Positions 12,721-24,425 of a stretch of DNA of 64,000 nt are shown here, one piece after another (position 1 is the first letter of the stretch; every line of letters begins with the position of its first letter). Origin of the DNA: Cyclina sinensis. Taxonomy: Eukaryota > Mollusca > Bivalvia > Venerida > Veneridae. The stretch is taken from contig JAAONU010000020.1 in the NCBI GenBank assembly GCA_012932295.1, positions 1-64,000 on the forward strand, written 5' to 3'. Position numbers and translations under genes: made by a program. The notes beneath the pieces were generated by a model. It ran no database searches. It was not told the origin of the DNA and saw only the letters and a program-made list of their open reading frames with translations.

Positions 12721-13220
12721 ATTCAAACATCATAAATCAGAACTTTAAGAAAGACATGGTAAAAATGAAAGACTGTATATTTGAAATGCTAAGACAGCAG
12801 AGTGAAAACACGACATACTAACGTCACTTTTACGCTCACGAATAAATCTAACATCTGTAGGGTCAATGAGTAAGTCGGCATAGACAATTTCTATATGAGT
12901 TCTGACCTATACGCGTGTGTGTGTGATTTGTTTTTCTTAAACGAAATACTTTTCATTCTACTCTAAGTTTTCCTTCACCTATGCAATCAAGAAAAGAAAC
13001 AACTCTTACCATCGAAAACGAACAGTTTTTCAAAACGAAAGTACATGAAGATCGGGTACGTTTTAATCATGACGTGATTCAGACAAGTGCTCTTGAACAA
13101 GCCTCATTGTAAACAAGTATGGATGGCTCAACAAGCTCTTCATCATTAACTTTCAAGCAGGTCCAGACTTATGATCCTAAGATTTCTTTATAACAGGAAA
13201 TTAGCATTTTTTTAAATAAA
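12721..13220. other. No recognisable feature
   Basis: Spacer between the 155-bp array and the large inverted-repeat element. Confidence 0.4.
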
Positions 13221-14420
13221 ACAGCTTCCAATTGTGTTTGATCATTTCCACGTGATCAAGTTGTAAGTTTCTACAACTTTTTCAGATTTTTTTTTATTTC
13301 AACAAAGTTTCAAGAAATAGTGTCTTTAACAAGTATTTGTTAAAACTTGTACTAAATAACTGCATACATTATGTCTTAACAAATACTTTGTTAAACATAA
13401 ACCAAATTGTTTTGGTGTAATATCAAGGCTCTTTAACAATTACATGTTAAGATCGCTTTTGCTTAGACTATCATCAATTGGACATCAGAGTTTAACAAAT
13501 CTTTGTTAAACTATTCTCGTCACTTGACAGAGATGTGAAAAGAAAATCGGCTGAATTGTTAACAATTATTTGTTAACATCTCTATTACTGAATCTACCAT
13601 CAGTCAGAGTTTAACAAATCTTTGTTAAAGCTTACTGTTCTCATTGACAGAGATGCAGAAAGAAAGTAGGCCGAATGCTTAACAATAATTTGTTAACATA
13701 TCTGTTCTCTGTTACTGAATCTACCGTCAGTCAGAGTTTAACAAATCTTTGTTAAAGCTTATACTATTCTCATTGACAGAGATGCAGAAAGAAAATATGC
13801 CAACTTGTTAACAATAATTTGCTAACATCTCTGTTCTCTGTTACTAAATCTACCGTCAGTCAGAGTTTAACAAATCTTTGTTAAAGCTTATACTATTCTC
13901 TTCACTTGACAGAGATGCAGAAAGAAAATATGCTGAATTGTTAACAATAATTTGTTAACATCTCTGTTCTCTGTTACTAAATCTACCGTCAGTTAGATTT
14001 CAGAACATAACAAATATTTGTTAACGATTATATGAGAATCGTCAGTTGGCAAAGATATTCAATGGGCATCAGCTGGATATCGATGATTTTTAACAATATC
14101 TGTTAAGATGTTTAATCTTTAATATATTATCAGTCTGATTTCAAAAATAAACGAATGTTTTATATAAAAAAAAATAAGTATATCATAGTTATTATTAGTT
14201 TGTAAAGATGGGGAATGAACGTCGAAGTGACCATGCATATTTCCCGTCAACAGATTTTACAAAGAAGCTAACATGCTCTGTGAATCAATCTTGAAAAAAA
14301 ACTTATATGCCATTTATAGAAACCATTATTACTTTTACCGGTTTTAAGCCTTTACAAATATACTGTCATCAATTTGTTTTGCTGATAATCATAGATTTTC
14401 TAAAAAGATATTATATAAAT
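13221..14420 (+). repeat. Left arm of giant inverted repeat, ~128-bp palindromic units
   Basis: The palindrome TTTAACAAATCTTTGTTAAA starts at 13491, 13610, 13738 and 13866 (spacings 119, 128, 128). Between these lies a second palindrome, TTGTTAACAATAATTTGTTAACA-like, plus the text ctaccgtcagtcagag and gacagagatgcagaaag. The outer part has acgtgatcaagttgtaagtt and the inner end reaches aagatattatataaa at about 14420. Confidence 0.88.
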
Positions 14421-15517
14421 CATATTTTTCCCTATCAAACTCTGGATCACATCAGTAATTGAATCATATCTTCATCAAATCAAGTCCCCAAAAACAAAAT
14501 AAAATTAATTTGTGTGTAAACACAAAGCTAGTAAAATTTTATATTAATTTTTATTTACAACATTTTATTCAGTACTTGTCAAATAATTATTTTACTTACA
14601 TAGTTTTCAAAAAAAAAAAAAACACAAAAAATTCCCTACAAAGATAATGAAGATTCAAATTTACAATCAAGATGATAATTATTTTCACCCAATCAAAACA
14701 TAGAATTACATAATATTGGATAACACTAGCCCGCTCCAATTGTACATATAGGAATATAATACTGGCAATTTTCCGTACAGAAAAACATAACCAATGTCAA
14801 AATTACGTTATTAGATTTTGCAATTTAAATAAATAGTGATGGTTATTTCATCGGAAGATTTACACAGATATTGATATTGTGAAGTAAAGTAAAAATTTAA
14901 AATACCTGGAATGAATGTATCCTGACATAAATTAGCATTTTTGGTGTGGATACATGGAGCAACAGTATCATTTGTAAATTCTGCCTCTCTCAAAATTACT
15001 CGAAAATGAGATCTAATTGGTTACGATGTTTAATAAACAGCTTTGAATATCTTAACACAGAGCTGTAGCAATTTTCACAAGGTTAACCCTTCCAGAATTT
15101 TTTGCATTATCTTTAGCTTCTCAGCATGACATTATGGCCTGTCTGTGACCTCTTATTTCTCAGGGATGTGTTACTCTTTGTATTGATACAGATTAAGATA
15201 ACACACAGCAGAAATTTTACAAGCATCTAGAAAATGCTTGGGCGTGTAATGTAGTTAATTTGCCTGGTCAATTAAGTTGTTATAAATATTAGATGACCTG
15301 CTGAGCACTGACAAGCATTATTAATGTTATCCTGACCACTTTATTTTTACAGATACGTTTTCAGAGCTATGAAATAGGAAAATGTTAATTTTTCCTTTTA
15401 CTAGGCTAAACATAAATTAATTTAAAAAATGATGAAAAGGTATACTCTAGAAAACTAACTTTCAATTGTACTATACCACTTGAGGAAATAAAATTACTTT
15501 TCCTGTATGAACAGTCT
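14421..15517. other. AT-rich interior sequence, nothing recognised
   Basis: First part of the interior of the inverted-repeat element. Short frames only (62 and 60 codons), no domains. Confidence 0.4.
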
Positions 15518-15521
15518 TTAA

Positions 15522-15943
15522 AGAGGCTGTACTCCAGATTTGACATAAACATTTTTTTTCCATAAATTATATAATTATTTAGATGCCATGAGATTATAAC
15601 AACATAATATTTTACTTCAAAACTGATTATAAAAGTCAAAACAGAATAAAAAAATATTTTCGCTCCAGCCTGATTTGAACTCTGGACCCTCATGTTAACA
15701 AAATATTTCCAACGCTTTTACTGTCACCACCTTCGTCGCACGTGATATTACAGATATTTACTTTAAATCTTATACGATATAGTTATACCGTCGCGTTACT
15801 TTGAAAGGGAAAAATCCATTTATAATGTAATTATTTGACTTTTTTTGTCAGTAAGTTATTTTTTAATCATTAGTCATAAATATTACAAGAAATTTATAAT
15901 ACAAGAAAACTTTCTTGTTTTTGTCATCTGGAGCACAGCCCCT
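15522..15943 (-). mobile_element. TTAA-flanked TIR element with internal tRNA-like module, copy A
   Basis: The ends are AGAGGCTGTACTCCAGAT and the reverse complement of AGGGGCTGTGCTCCAGAT, each flanked by TTAA (15518-15521, 15944-15947). Inside, on the minus strand, a tRNA-like segment has a B-box-like GAGTTCAAATC followed by AGGCTGGAGC. A second copy of the same family lies in the opposite orientation at 38501-38931. The 95-codon minus frame at 15406-15693 runs out of the element and is not a gene. A TTAA target with short TIRs recalls piggyBac-type insertion, but the termini do not match the family as I know it, so the superfamily is unassigned. Confidence 0.75.
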
Positions 15944-16263
15944 TTAAAAGAAAGAAACATAAACAAGTTTTGATTTATTACATTTTTAAAAAACAGTGTG
16001 TCCTCAATAAATGTGCATGGTGTAATAACCATACAGGAAAACTGATAGAATATTTAGGCAAATTTAACATAAGTTATATAAGTGATGAAATAAAAGTGAA
16101 ATGGTATAAATTTACTCTATTATGTAGCTCTATGCCTGTGGTCAGTTATGCACATATTAGCTTATATATTTAAGAGCACGAACTATTTTCACGACGTCAT
16201 CAACCTATTAATAACTGTTGTAGTAAGTCATGATATTTTTCTGAACATGAACTATTTATCCTT

Positions 16264-16273
16264 TTAATAGTAA

Positions 16274-16306
<33 letters not shown>
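16264..16306. repeat. (ATT)n microsatellite
   Basis: About 12 consecutive ATT units. Confidence 0.95.
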
Positions 16307-16410
16307 CTGATGTCATTTACATGACAAACATAATCATAAAATATAAAAAGGTGAAGATTAACATTTATGCATTTCACCCAAATGGATGAAGCGACTAATA
16401 TCTGAACTTG

Positions 16411-16707
16411 ACGGCCTGGCTAGCTCAGTCGGTAGAGCATCGGATTGTCAGTCATGGAGTTCCTGGTTTGATCCCCATCACGACTGGCAAAATTTCTCCG
16501 TGGTAATTGATGTCAGGCAGTGGTTCTGAAGGTCATTGTCCCTCACCTCTGAAACAAGTGAGGAAGTAGTCAGTCACTTGAGGAGAAATTGTTTAGTAAA
16601 CTGGTTGAATACCCAGGGACACTGGCTAGGTGGACTGACTGCCGGGATATGACCACAGCTGTTAAACCTGGCATTATATCCCAATAAACAAACAAACAAA
16701 CAACAAA
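16411..16707 (+). mobile_element. tRNA-derived SINE, full length
   Basis: The 5' tRNA-like head has an A box (TGGCTAGCTCAGTCGG) and a B box (GGTTTGATCCC). It is followed by a ~200-bp body with ggaagtagtcagtcacttga, acactggctaggtggactga and gctgttaaacctggcattat, and a (AAAC)n tail. The 7-bp direct repeat CTGAACT occurs at 16402-16408 and 16708-16714, consistent with a target-site duplication. The body resembles a widespread bivalve SINE type, which I cannot name with certainty. A minus frame at 16570-16767 is incidental. Confidence 0.9.
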
Positions 16708-17159
16708 CTGAACTGGTAGGTATAATACAGTTTGACAAAATCTGAATTGTTCAGACGAAATTGTCATAACTTTTAAGTTGAAAAATCATACTTTGAAACT
16801 TAACACACAACTGTCTGAATAATTCAGATTAATGTATCAATTAATTGTAAAGTGTAGTAAGAAAGAGTGTATCATACAACTAGCATGTTGTTTCTTAAGA
16901 TGTTATTGCTTTCAAATATTTTTCAAATGAAAAACATATGAACTTTAGTTTGAACTGAACTAAGTATCTTACACTATACTTCCATACTGTGATATGAAAA
17001 CTTTTATTTTTCTTTTCTTGTAAGATTATTCTACTCATACCATAAAGATAATTTCGGTGCAGAGAAATGATGATAAAATTAGAAAAAAAATATAAATGAT
17101 AAATTCGGGCTGTTATGCTACTGAATAAAAACCAAAACAATGTAAAACTGCCCAAAACT

Positions 17160-17205
17160 AGAGACAAAATGGCTTGAGTGGGGTTTGAACGCATATCCTT
17201 TTGTG
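17160..17205 (-). repeat. Isolated tRNA-like B-box fragment
   Basis: The reverse strand reads GCGTTCAAACCCCACTCAAG, resembling a tRNA T-arm. No matching TIRs could be located, although a candidate end (gaccgacaacccctttaga) lies near 17352-17370. Confidence 0.35.
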
Positions 17206-17867
17206 AAAATGTCTAAAACCTACACAAATCAATGGCATTAAATACTCTAAAGAGTGGAGGTAGGGTATTAGGAATCTAATTGTAAAAGTGATTCTCTCTT
17301 CTATCTTTCTATTTGAGTTTATTTATCATTGGTACCAGTTGATCATATGACCGACAACCCCTTTAGAGATAAGTTATATGAGTGGAGAATAGTGCAAGAT
17401 CAAAAAGCATCCCATTCAGACACACCCCTTGGGTTCTTTTGCATGCTCATTGTACAGCACTGATACATTGCATTCAACCAGAAGACATTTAGTAATGTTA
17501 GCGTAGGAGAGGAGGATCGATCTCGCCACCGCTGGTTTAGTGCGTTACCACACTCATGTGCAAACTCATCCACTCCCTGATTTCAACATAAGTCTATGTA
17601 AAACAGTATTTCCGCGGGGTAAAGCTGATGAAAAATTCATTGAAATCAGTTGACTGTTATTTGAATATACTCTTTCCAAAATTTTTGATATTACAATAAT
17701 ATATGCTTTTTTCGATTAATCTAATAAAAACTGCTTTACATATACATGATAGGACATTACTGGAAAATTTGTATGATCTACACAATATTATAACTAACTG
17801 TAGTATATTTTAAACTAGACTTTTTTCAATTTACTGATAGTAGGTTTGTAATTAAAAACAAGAGCCG

Positions 17868-18425
17868 GTCGAACCGGGTGATGCTCCTCGAATAGGTTTT
17901 AGACACAGAATAGTATGTTCATAAAGTCTTTTCCAAATTCAGCATAAAGATATTATGTTATTGGTAGTTGCTGGAAAAAGGTTAAAACTGATTTAATACG
18001 CAATGAAGAATGTAAGACAGTTACCATTTTATTCTTTATTTTTTTTCTATCAACTAAGACAGTGGCAGTCCTATCCAGAAAGTGTCATGGTCACTGAAGT
18101 AGGCTGGTGACAAGTAAACCAGAGGTTTTTGATACCTCTTGTAGTTTCAGAGATATGTCCTGGAGAAAGTTCAAAGTAAAAACTGAACAAAGGGCAATAA
18201 CTAAAAAATTAGGCAATGCAGAGTTATTGTTCTTATGCACTGCATTTCTACTCAATAAGATCTATCTACCTAAAAGGTTTCTTGTTGATACTTCTTGTAG
18301 TTTCAGAGTTATGACCCGAGCAAGAAAATGTGGACGGACGGACGGACAGACAGACAAACAAAGCGGCGACTATATGCTCTCCCTTCCCTCGAGGAGCACA
18401 GAAAACTGTCCTCTTGTAAATTTCA
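17868..18425 (+). repeat. Dispersed repeat with inverted ends and GGACGG tail
   Basis: It opens acaagagccggtcgaaccgg and gatgctcctcga and closes with tcgaggagca and cctcttgt, giving short inverted termini. The 3' part has acggacggacagacagac. The 107-codon frame at 18107-18430 lies wholly inside and is repeat-derived. Confidence 0.7.
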
Positions 18426-18686
18426 GTTGATCAAACATGCCATCAACCATGTAAATAAAGTTTTTTTTTAATTTCAATATTTGTTCAAATTTGGAACAAA
18501 ATTCATTTAAAATTTTTATCAAAACCTAAAAAAGTTTGTCAATACCTTAGAGTTATTTGTTGAAATCATAACGAAGATCATTCTTTGTCGACTGTTTTGA
18601 CTCACAGATAGGTCGACAATGCAAAAAAATAATGTTAATACACCTAGAAATTCTAGCTGTTTTTGTGAAGAACATAACTAAACTAA
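18426..18686. other. No recognisable feature
   Basis: Interior spacer of the inverted-repeat element. Confidence 0.4.
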
Positions 18687-18985
18687 GTTGCTGACTCATA
18701 TTTTGTTACAAAAACACATCACATTATAAAGTTTTACACAATTTTATTGATAAAAAGTTACTTTGTTCGTCACGGGGTAGATATTTTATTGATTTTGACA
18801 AATCTTATATAACGAGCCTCTGTGACTCAGTGGTGTAGAACTCCGCTCTTTATTTTCCTGAACAAAAGGGCATGGGTACGAATGTTTTTTTTTTCAGTTT
18901 TCTTGGTGTAGAGAAGCACATGTTATGTTTTTCCATATATAGTATAGTTTAAAAAAAATCAGCTATATTTGTTGAGTGAGTCTCT
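18687..18985 (+). mobile_element. TIR element with internal tRNA-like module, second family, copy D
   Basis: The right end, reverse-complemented, reads AGAGACTCACTCAACAAAT and is followed by TTAA. The left end GTTGCTGACTCATATTTTGT is preceded by CTAA, a possible mutated TTAA. At 18815-18895 a tRNA-like segment on the plus strand has an A-box-like TGTGACTCAGTGG and a B-box-like GGGTACGAATG. A related copy is at 21278. Confidence 0.6.
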
Positions 18986-20307
18986 TTAATTGTAATCCCC
19001 TAATATTTACTTGAACAAGCTGATATTTGAAGTGGCCTTCTTTATAAGAAAATTAGTATATGATATAAGTAGAACTGTTTCCTAATGTAAATCTCTTAAA
19101 CCAGTTTGTAAATTTTTTCGTTATGTTTGATCTTCCATAGCATTTTTAATTGTGCCTAATTTTCTCAATTTCTAGCTGATCACACTCTGCATGTGCTAAC
19201 ATGTTTGACCTCTGATTATCGGTCAAACCAAGTGCAATGTGTAGTTGATAAGCCCTAGCCTGGCTGCAGGCTGTATGATCCTTTTCTTTTTATGTTAACA
19301 CATTGATATACTAAATGTTTTTACCCCTCTAATAACAACATTTTTCCTCTCCTAGCAATCATATAATCCCAGCCAAGTAAAGATAGAGCTGTAATTTGAA
19401 AGGGACTTAATAGCAATTAACATAACTATGGAATAGCATATTAATTGCTGGGCCTGAAACCAGTCTAGATTAGCCCCAGTGTTTTAACATAAAGTTGTAT
19501 AAGTGATGGTATTATCCTAATTTCTTAGCATGAATAGTAACTGTTAGGTTTTAATTTTGACTGTGATTACAACATTTGATTTTGTAAATTGAAGCTACCT
19601 ATCAGAGATTAATAGTTCTCCACTGTATATTTTTATCTCCAGAATGTATTTTAGCTTGTAAGACTGTTTTGTAACACAAGTAGTTAAAATCAAATTGCAA
19701 TATCTACTTTATATGCAATCATACAAACTATGAGGCATATTATTAAACTATACTCCATGAAAAATTGTCAAAGTATTTTGTTCTGGTGTTAATTCGGAAA
19801 TAAATTTTAAGTCTGAGAGATATACCATTGAATATTATCACAGTCTCTAGTTCAAATGCATAGTAATTTAATTTAGATGAATATGCTTATGAATGAGTAA
19901 CCATGATTTATACGAGAGTAGATCATGAAAATTTTAAAATCTAGTCCATTCTAACACATACGTGTATTGATAAGGGGCAAAGTACGTGCACTATTTAACG
20001 GTGATGTTTACTGTGACGTCAGCAGTCGCCCACTTGTGTTTTATGTGATATAACACACACACACACACTGGCTTTAACATATTGTCATTATTCTTAAGAA
20101 CATGTAGTTCAGAAAAGGGCTGAAAACAAACACAATAAAATCTCTTATTTCATGACCAGAAATAAAGTACTTCTTTAATTCAGGTATGATAAAAATCAAA
20201 GCAAAATAAAATAATAAAATCTCAAAAACACTTTGATATCCTATATGTATACAAATAAAAAGGCTTCATTTTAAATTTAATGACCTCATCCTGTTTGTAA
20301 CAAAAAT
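18986..20307. other. Interior sequence, nothing recognised except an (AC)n run
   Basis: AT-rich; an (AC)8-like run lies near 20052-20070. No coding signal. Confidence 0.45.
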
Positions 20308-20348
20308 AATACAACAAAATCAATTATTAAAATTGATTTTGTTGTATT
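20308..20348. repeat. Perfect 18-bp hairpin
   Basis: AATACAACAAAATCAATT (20308-20325), 5-nt loop, then its exact reverse complement at 20331-20348. Confidence 0.9.
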
Positions 20349-21277
20349 AAAGAAGTCATTATTACACAAAAATGAATAGTTTGCTAACAATCAATAGATC
20401 TACTTATAATTTTATTTTCTAATTTTCTACATGATTTGGTTAAACACAGATAATGAAGATGTTGCTGCAGTAAAATCTTAGGAATAACATTAATACATTA
20501 CTGGAGTGGTCAGCAGACTATAAACAAACACAAGCTGGTGCTAATTGATTTATAACTGTAAGGGGCAATTCTCACTGATATGCTAACTGATAAGACTTGG
20601 CTCAGATTGAGCCGATTTTCTCTGGTATTTCATAGGACTGTATATATGAATCTGGTTTTCTGACCAGTGCCATGACAAAGTTAAGGATTTTCATTGCTTG
20701 AGGTGAAATTAACATTACATGCTTGAGCAGCCACAGTTCAACAAATCAAGACAATTCCCATGGAGATCATAAAATGCTGAATAGTGTAAACAAAGAGTGA
20801 GTAGCAACCAAGAGTGTCATATTTACACCACAGTACCAAATGATTTCATTTTGTAAAGGGCTCAATAATTTAAACACTCTCACAGAAGAAAAGAAGGCAT
20901 AAATTTAGTGGTTTAGTGGTAATTAAACTTCGGACAGAAAAAATCAGTGTGCTTAGACATTTCATCTTCAAGGTGAATTCGGGTCATCAATAGATTGTGT
21001 TAAATAAAGTAAGTAATGTTGTATTTGCAATATTATAATGGTCAGGCAAAAAAAAGTTTTTGGTACCTTTTAATTAAGTGGAAAATACTGACAGAAATGT
21101 AAAGAAAATTATATATATGGACGAATTTAATTTGTGTTTTCAAGTTGAATGTTATGTTTTCTTGCTTAACGGTTGCATTCTTTCATTTTTAGATTTTAGA
21201 TACAGTGATATATTTGTATAGACAATGTTACACAGCATTGACTGGATATAATTTTGTTATGGGTAAAGGTTATTTAA
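20349..21277. other. No recognisable feature
   Basis: Interior AT-rich sequence. Confidence 0.4.
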
Positions 21278-21540
21278 AGTGACTGACTCACAAAATTTTG
21301 CTGAAACTTTTTATTCTTTCAAATTTAAGAGGATTTAATATACTATGGAAAAACATAATATTATGCATCTATACACCATGAAAACTGAAAAAAAAAGTTT
21401 TTACTTTACCAGGATTCGAACACGCGACCTTTCGGTCAGTAATATAGAGCAACGACTTAGACCACTGAGCCACGGCATCTAGTTATTAGATTGCCTCAAC
21501 ATTAATGTTATAACTAAAGTATTTACCCCATGACTAAAGG
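21278..21540 (-). mobile_element. tRNA-bearing TIR element, second family, copy C (one end)
   Basis: Starts after TTAA (21274-21277) with AGTGACTGACTCACAAAAT, matching the ends of the element at 18687-18985. On the minus strand, 21482-21410 reads as a good tRNA mimic: A box TGGCTCAGTGG, then TCTAAGTCGTTGCTC, then B box TGTTCGAATCC. The opposite TIR was not found before the inverted-repeat arm begins at about 21572, so this copy may be truncated. It is not called as a functional tRNA because no clean acceptor stem is visible. Confidence 0.55.
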
Positions 21541-21571
21541 GGTAATTTTTTACCGATAAAAGTGAAGGCCT

Positions 21572-22898
21572 TTTATATAATATCTTTTTTAATTCATGGT
21601 TATCAGCAAAACACATTGTTCACAGTATATTTGTAATGGCTTAAAACCGGTAAAATTAATAATTGCTTCTATAAATGCCATATTAAGTTTATTTTTCAAG
21701 ATTTATTCACTCAGTATTTTAGCTTTTTTGACAAATATGTAAACGGGAAATATGCATCACTTTGATGTTAATTCTTCATCATTAATAACTAATAATCACA
21801 ATGATAAAATTTTATGAAGGTTCGTTTATTTCTGAAATCAGAATGTTAATACATTCAAGATTAAACATCTTAACAGATATTGTTAAAATCATTGATATCC
21901 AGCAGATGCCGATTGAATATCTTTGCCAACTGATGATTCTCATATAATCGTTAACAAATATTTGTTATGTTCTGAAATCTGACTGACGGTAGATTCAGTA
22001 ACAGTGAACAGAGATGTTAACAAATTATTGTTAACAATTTGACCAATTTTCTTTCCACATCTCTGTCAAGTGAAGAGAATAGTATAAGCTTTAACAAAGA
22101 TTTGTTAAACTCTGACTGACGGTAGATTTAGTAATAGGGAACAGAGATGTTAACAAAATATTGTTAACAATTCGGCATAATTTCTTTCCACATCTCTGTC
22201 AAGTGAAGAGAAAGTATAAGCTTTAACAAAGATTTATTAAACTCTGACTGATGGTAGATTTAGTAACAGAGAACAGAGATGTTAACAAATTATTGTTAAC
22301 AATTCGACCAGTTTTCTTTACACATCGCTGTCAAGTGAAGAGAATAGTATAAGCTTTAATAAAGATTTATTATACTCTGACTGATGGTAGATTCAGTAAC
22401 AGAGAACAGAGATGTTAACAAATTATTGTTAACAATTCGGCATATTTTCTTTCTGCATCTATTTCACTGAGAATGGTATAAGCTTTAACAAAGATTTGTT
22501 AAACTCTGACTGACGGTAGATTCAGTAACAGCGAACAGAGATGTTAACAAATAATTGTTAACAATTCAGCCGATTTTCTTTCCACATCTCTGTCAAGTGA
22601 CGAGAATAGTTTAACAAAGATTTGTTAAACTCTGATGTCCAATTGATGATAGTCTAAGCAAAAGCGATCTTAACATATAATTGTTAAAAAGCATTGATAT
22701 TATACCACAACAATTTGGTTTATGTTTAACAAAGTATTTGTTTAGACATAGTGTATGCAGTTATATAGTACAAGCTTTAACAAATACTTGTTAAAGACAC
22801 TATTTCTTGAAACTTTGTTGAAATAAAAAAAATCTGAAAAAGTTGTAGAAACTTACAACTTGATCACGTGGAAATGATCAAACACAATTGGAAGCTGT
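21572..22898 (-). repeat. Right arm of giant inverted repeat, ~128-bp palindromic units
   Basis: Reverse complement of the left arm. It is about 127 bp longer, which matches one extra ~128-bp unit. Units carry TTTAACAAAGATTTGTTAAA and actgacggtagattcagtaa. The outermost 250 bp (22650-22898) are nearly identical to 13221-13470 in reverse complement. Confidence 0.88.
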
Positions 22899-24086
22899 TA
22901 TAAGAGGATTGCTGGAAATCAGAGTTGGCTTCATACTATATTGATAGGTGCGTGCCCTGACAATGCAGTTGGGGAAAAGTTTTTCAGAATTTCAAAATTA
23001 ATTGCAAATTTTAGCCCCCTTCACCACTCCCCTCCCCCACTCCCACCCCCGCGAATGCGGTCTCTGCAATCAGTTTTAATCTAGAAGAAGCTAAGGAGAA
23101 ATGCAATTTTATTGAAAGTGTTGAATGAACATGAAAAAATACAAAGCTTCATTTGTTTTGATCCCGGGGTAAATTTGGATAGATATAAAGAAAGCGCATT
23201 TCAAGCAAAAAATGTTTGAGAAAAGAGACTTCAAATCGACATTTAGAAAACCAACGGGTTCATTTCAAATCAAATAGAACCAAGTTCTATATATTATATT
23301 TATACTTATTGTCTCTTTAGTATAGCCCATTGATATGATTTTGTATTTTGTTAAAAAATACTTTCCAATTAAAACACATTCATAACACATAGATATAAAT
23401 TGGACAAAATGAATTAGGCCGTATTTTTATGGTGTCGGTAGTGTTTTTCTATGGTCATAACTTTCTTTATAATACACATATTTATAAAAGCTTTGTATCA
23501 ATGAAAAGGTAATTAATTTAACAATTTATTCATTAACAAATGTATCATTTATATATTAAAAAATACGAACTATGAAGACTTCACTTGCAGTATTTTTTTA
23601 GATAGTTTTCACACTCTTCTGATCTTACGAAAAATTAAATGTCACTATAATTGTTTTACATTTTTAAATCGTATTTTAATATAAAAATATGAAAATAATT
23701 AGTTATTCAGAACCACTTAAATTTTGAAATTCCATACAACAGCAAACAAATGTTATAAAAGTTAAAAAATTCCTGTCTTGTACACAACCAGTGTTTATGA
23801 TATTGTTTTTGCCAACCAGACATCGTATCTTTTTGCCGTGTGACGTCACAGCGATCTCTCCTAAATAAACATCTGAGTTATGAACTATATTATTGTTAAC
23901 CAAAAAAATCCTAATAAGCTGCGTACGCTTTATTGTTATACAAAATATTATGATATGTAACACGAACATGTCCTTATCATCTGTCGTTCTCCGCTGTAAA
24001 TATATCGATTGCTCTCAGAAAACTAGCAAACACGAACACTTTTAAACCTAAACCTTTTTGTTGGCATTTGGAAACAAAAAAAAAAA
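22899..24086. other. No recognisable gene; C-rich patch
   Basis: A pyrimidine/C-rich stretch lies at about 23017-23055. The 88-codon minus frame 23703-23969 has no recognisable motif. Confidence 0.45.
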
Positions 24087-24425
24087 CAGTTTTAATTTAA
24101 CATGAAGTTGATCTACTCAGTTATCATACTTTTGATAAAATCTGTTACTATGTGTGCCAAAATCGTTTGGTCATAACAGAGAATTAATATTATGTATTTG
24201 AAATAAATGTTTTAATCGACGTTGTCATTTCTCAGATAGTAACTTTAAACCTGTATAAAGTTCGTGTTTAAAAACATCTTATTATTAAGAAGAAGAGAGA
24301 TAGATAAAATAACTTAAAGTAAATTACGTATAAAAACTTCATATTTCCCGCGAAAGAAAAGAACTTCATATAAAATAGGATGTACGCGCTTTAAGACACA
24401 TTCTTTTCTGCAACCAGAGGACAAC
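24087..24425 (+). repeat. Dispersed block, second copy of 2085-2490
   Basis: Direct-orientation alignment with 2085-2490, ending acacattcttttctgcaac. The copies differ by many substitutions and indels. Confidence 0.75.

Larger units (their letters stand above)
13221..22898. mobile_element. Giant inverted-repeat (foldback-like) element, ~9.7 kb
   Basis: The sequence starting at 13221 (acagcttccaattgtgtttg) is the reverse complement of the sequence ending at 22898. The arms (13221-14420 and 21572-22898) can be followed inward continuously at high identity. The ~7.15-kb interior has no transposase frame; it contains a SINE, TIR elements with tRNA-like modules and a dispersed repeat. Outer boundaries are minimal: on the left a further ttataacag lies about 28 bp outside and matches ttataacag directly outside the right arm, so the left end may carry a small insertion. 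I found no convincing target-site duplication. It could also be an inverted segmental duplication rather than a transposon. Confidence 0.8.

Noticed and set aside
17510..17565. Minus-strand GATCGATCC as another tRNA-like B box
   Set aside because: A-box spacing and flanking TIRs could not be found.
21410..21482. Functional tRNA gene on the minus strand
   Set aside because: A and B boxes are good, but no clean acceptor stem is seen and the segment sits inside a TIR element.
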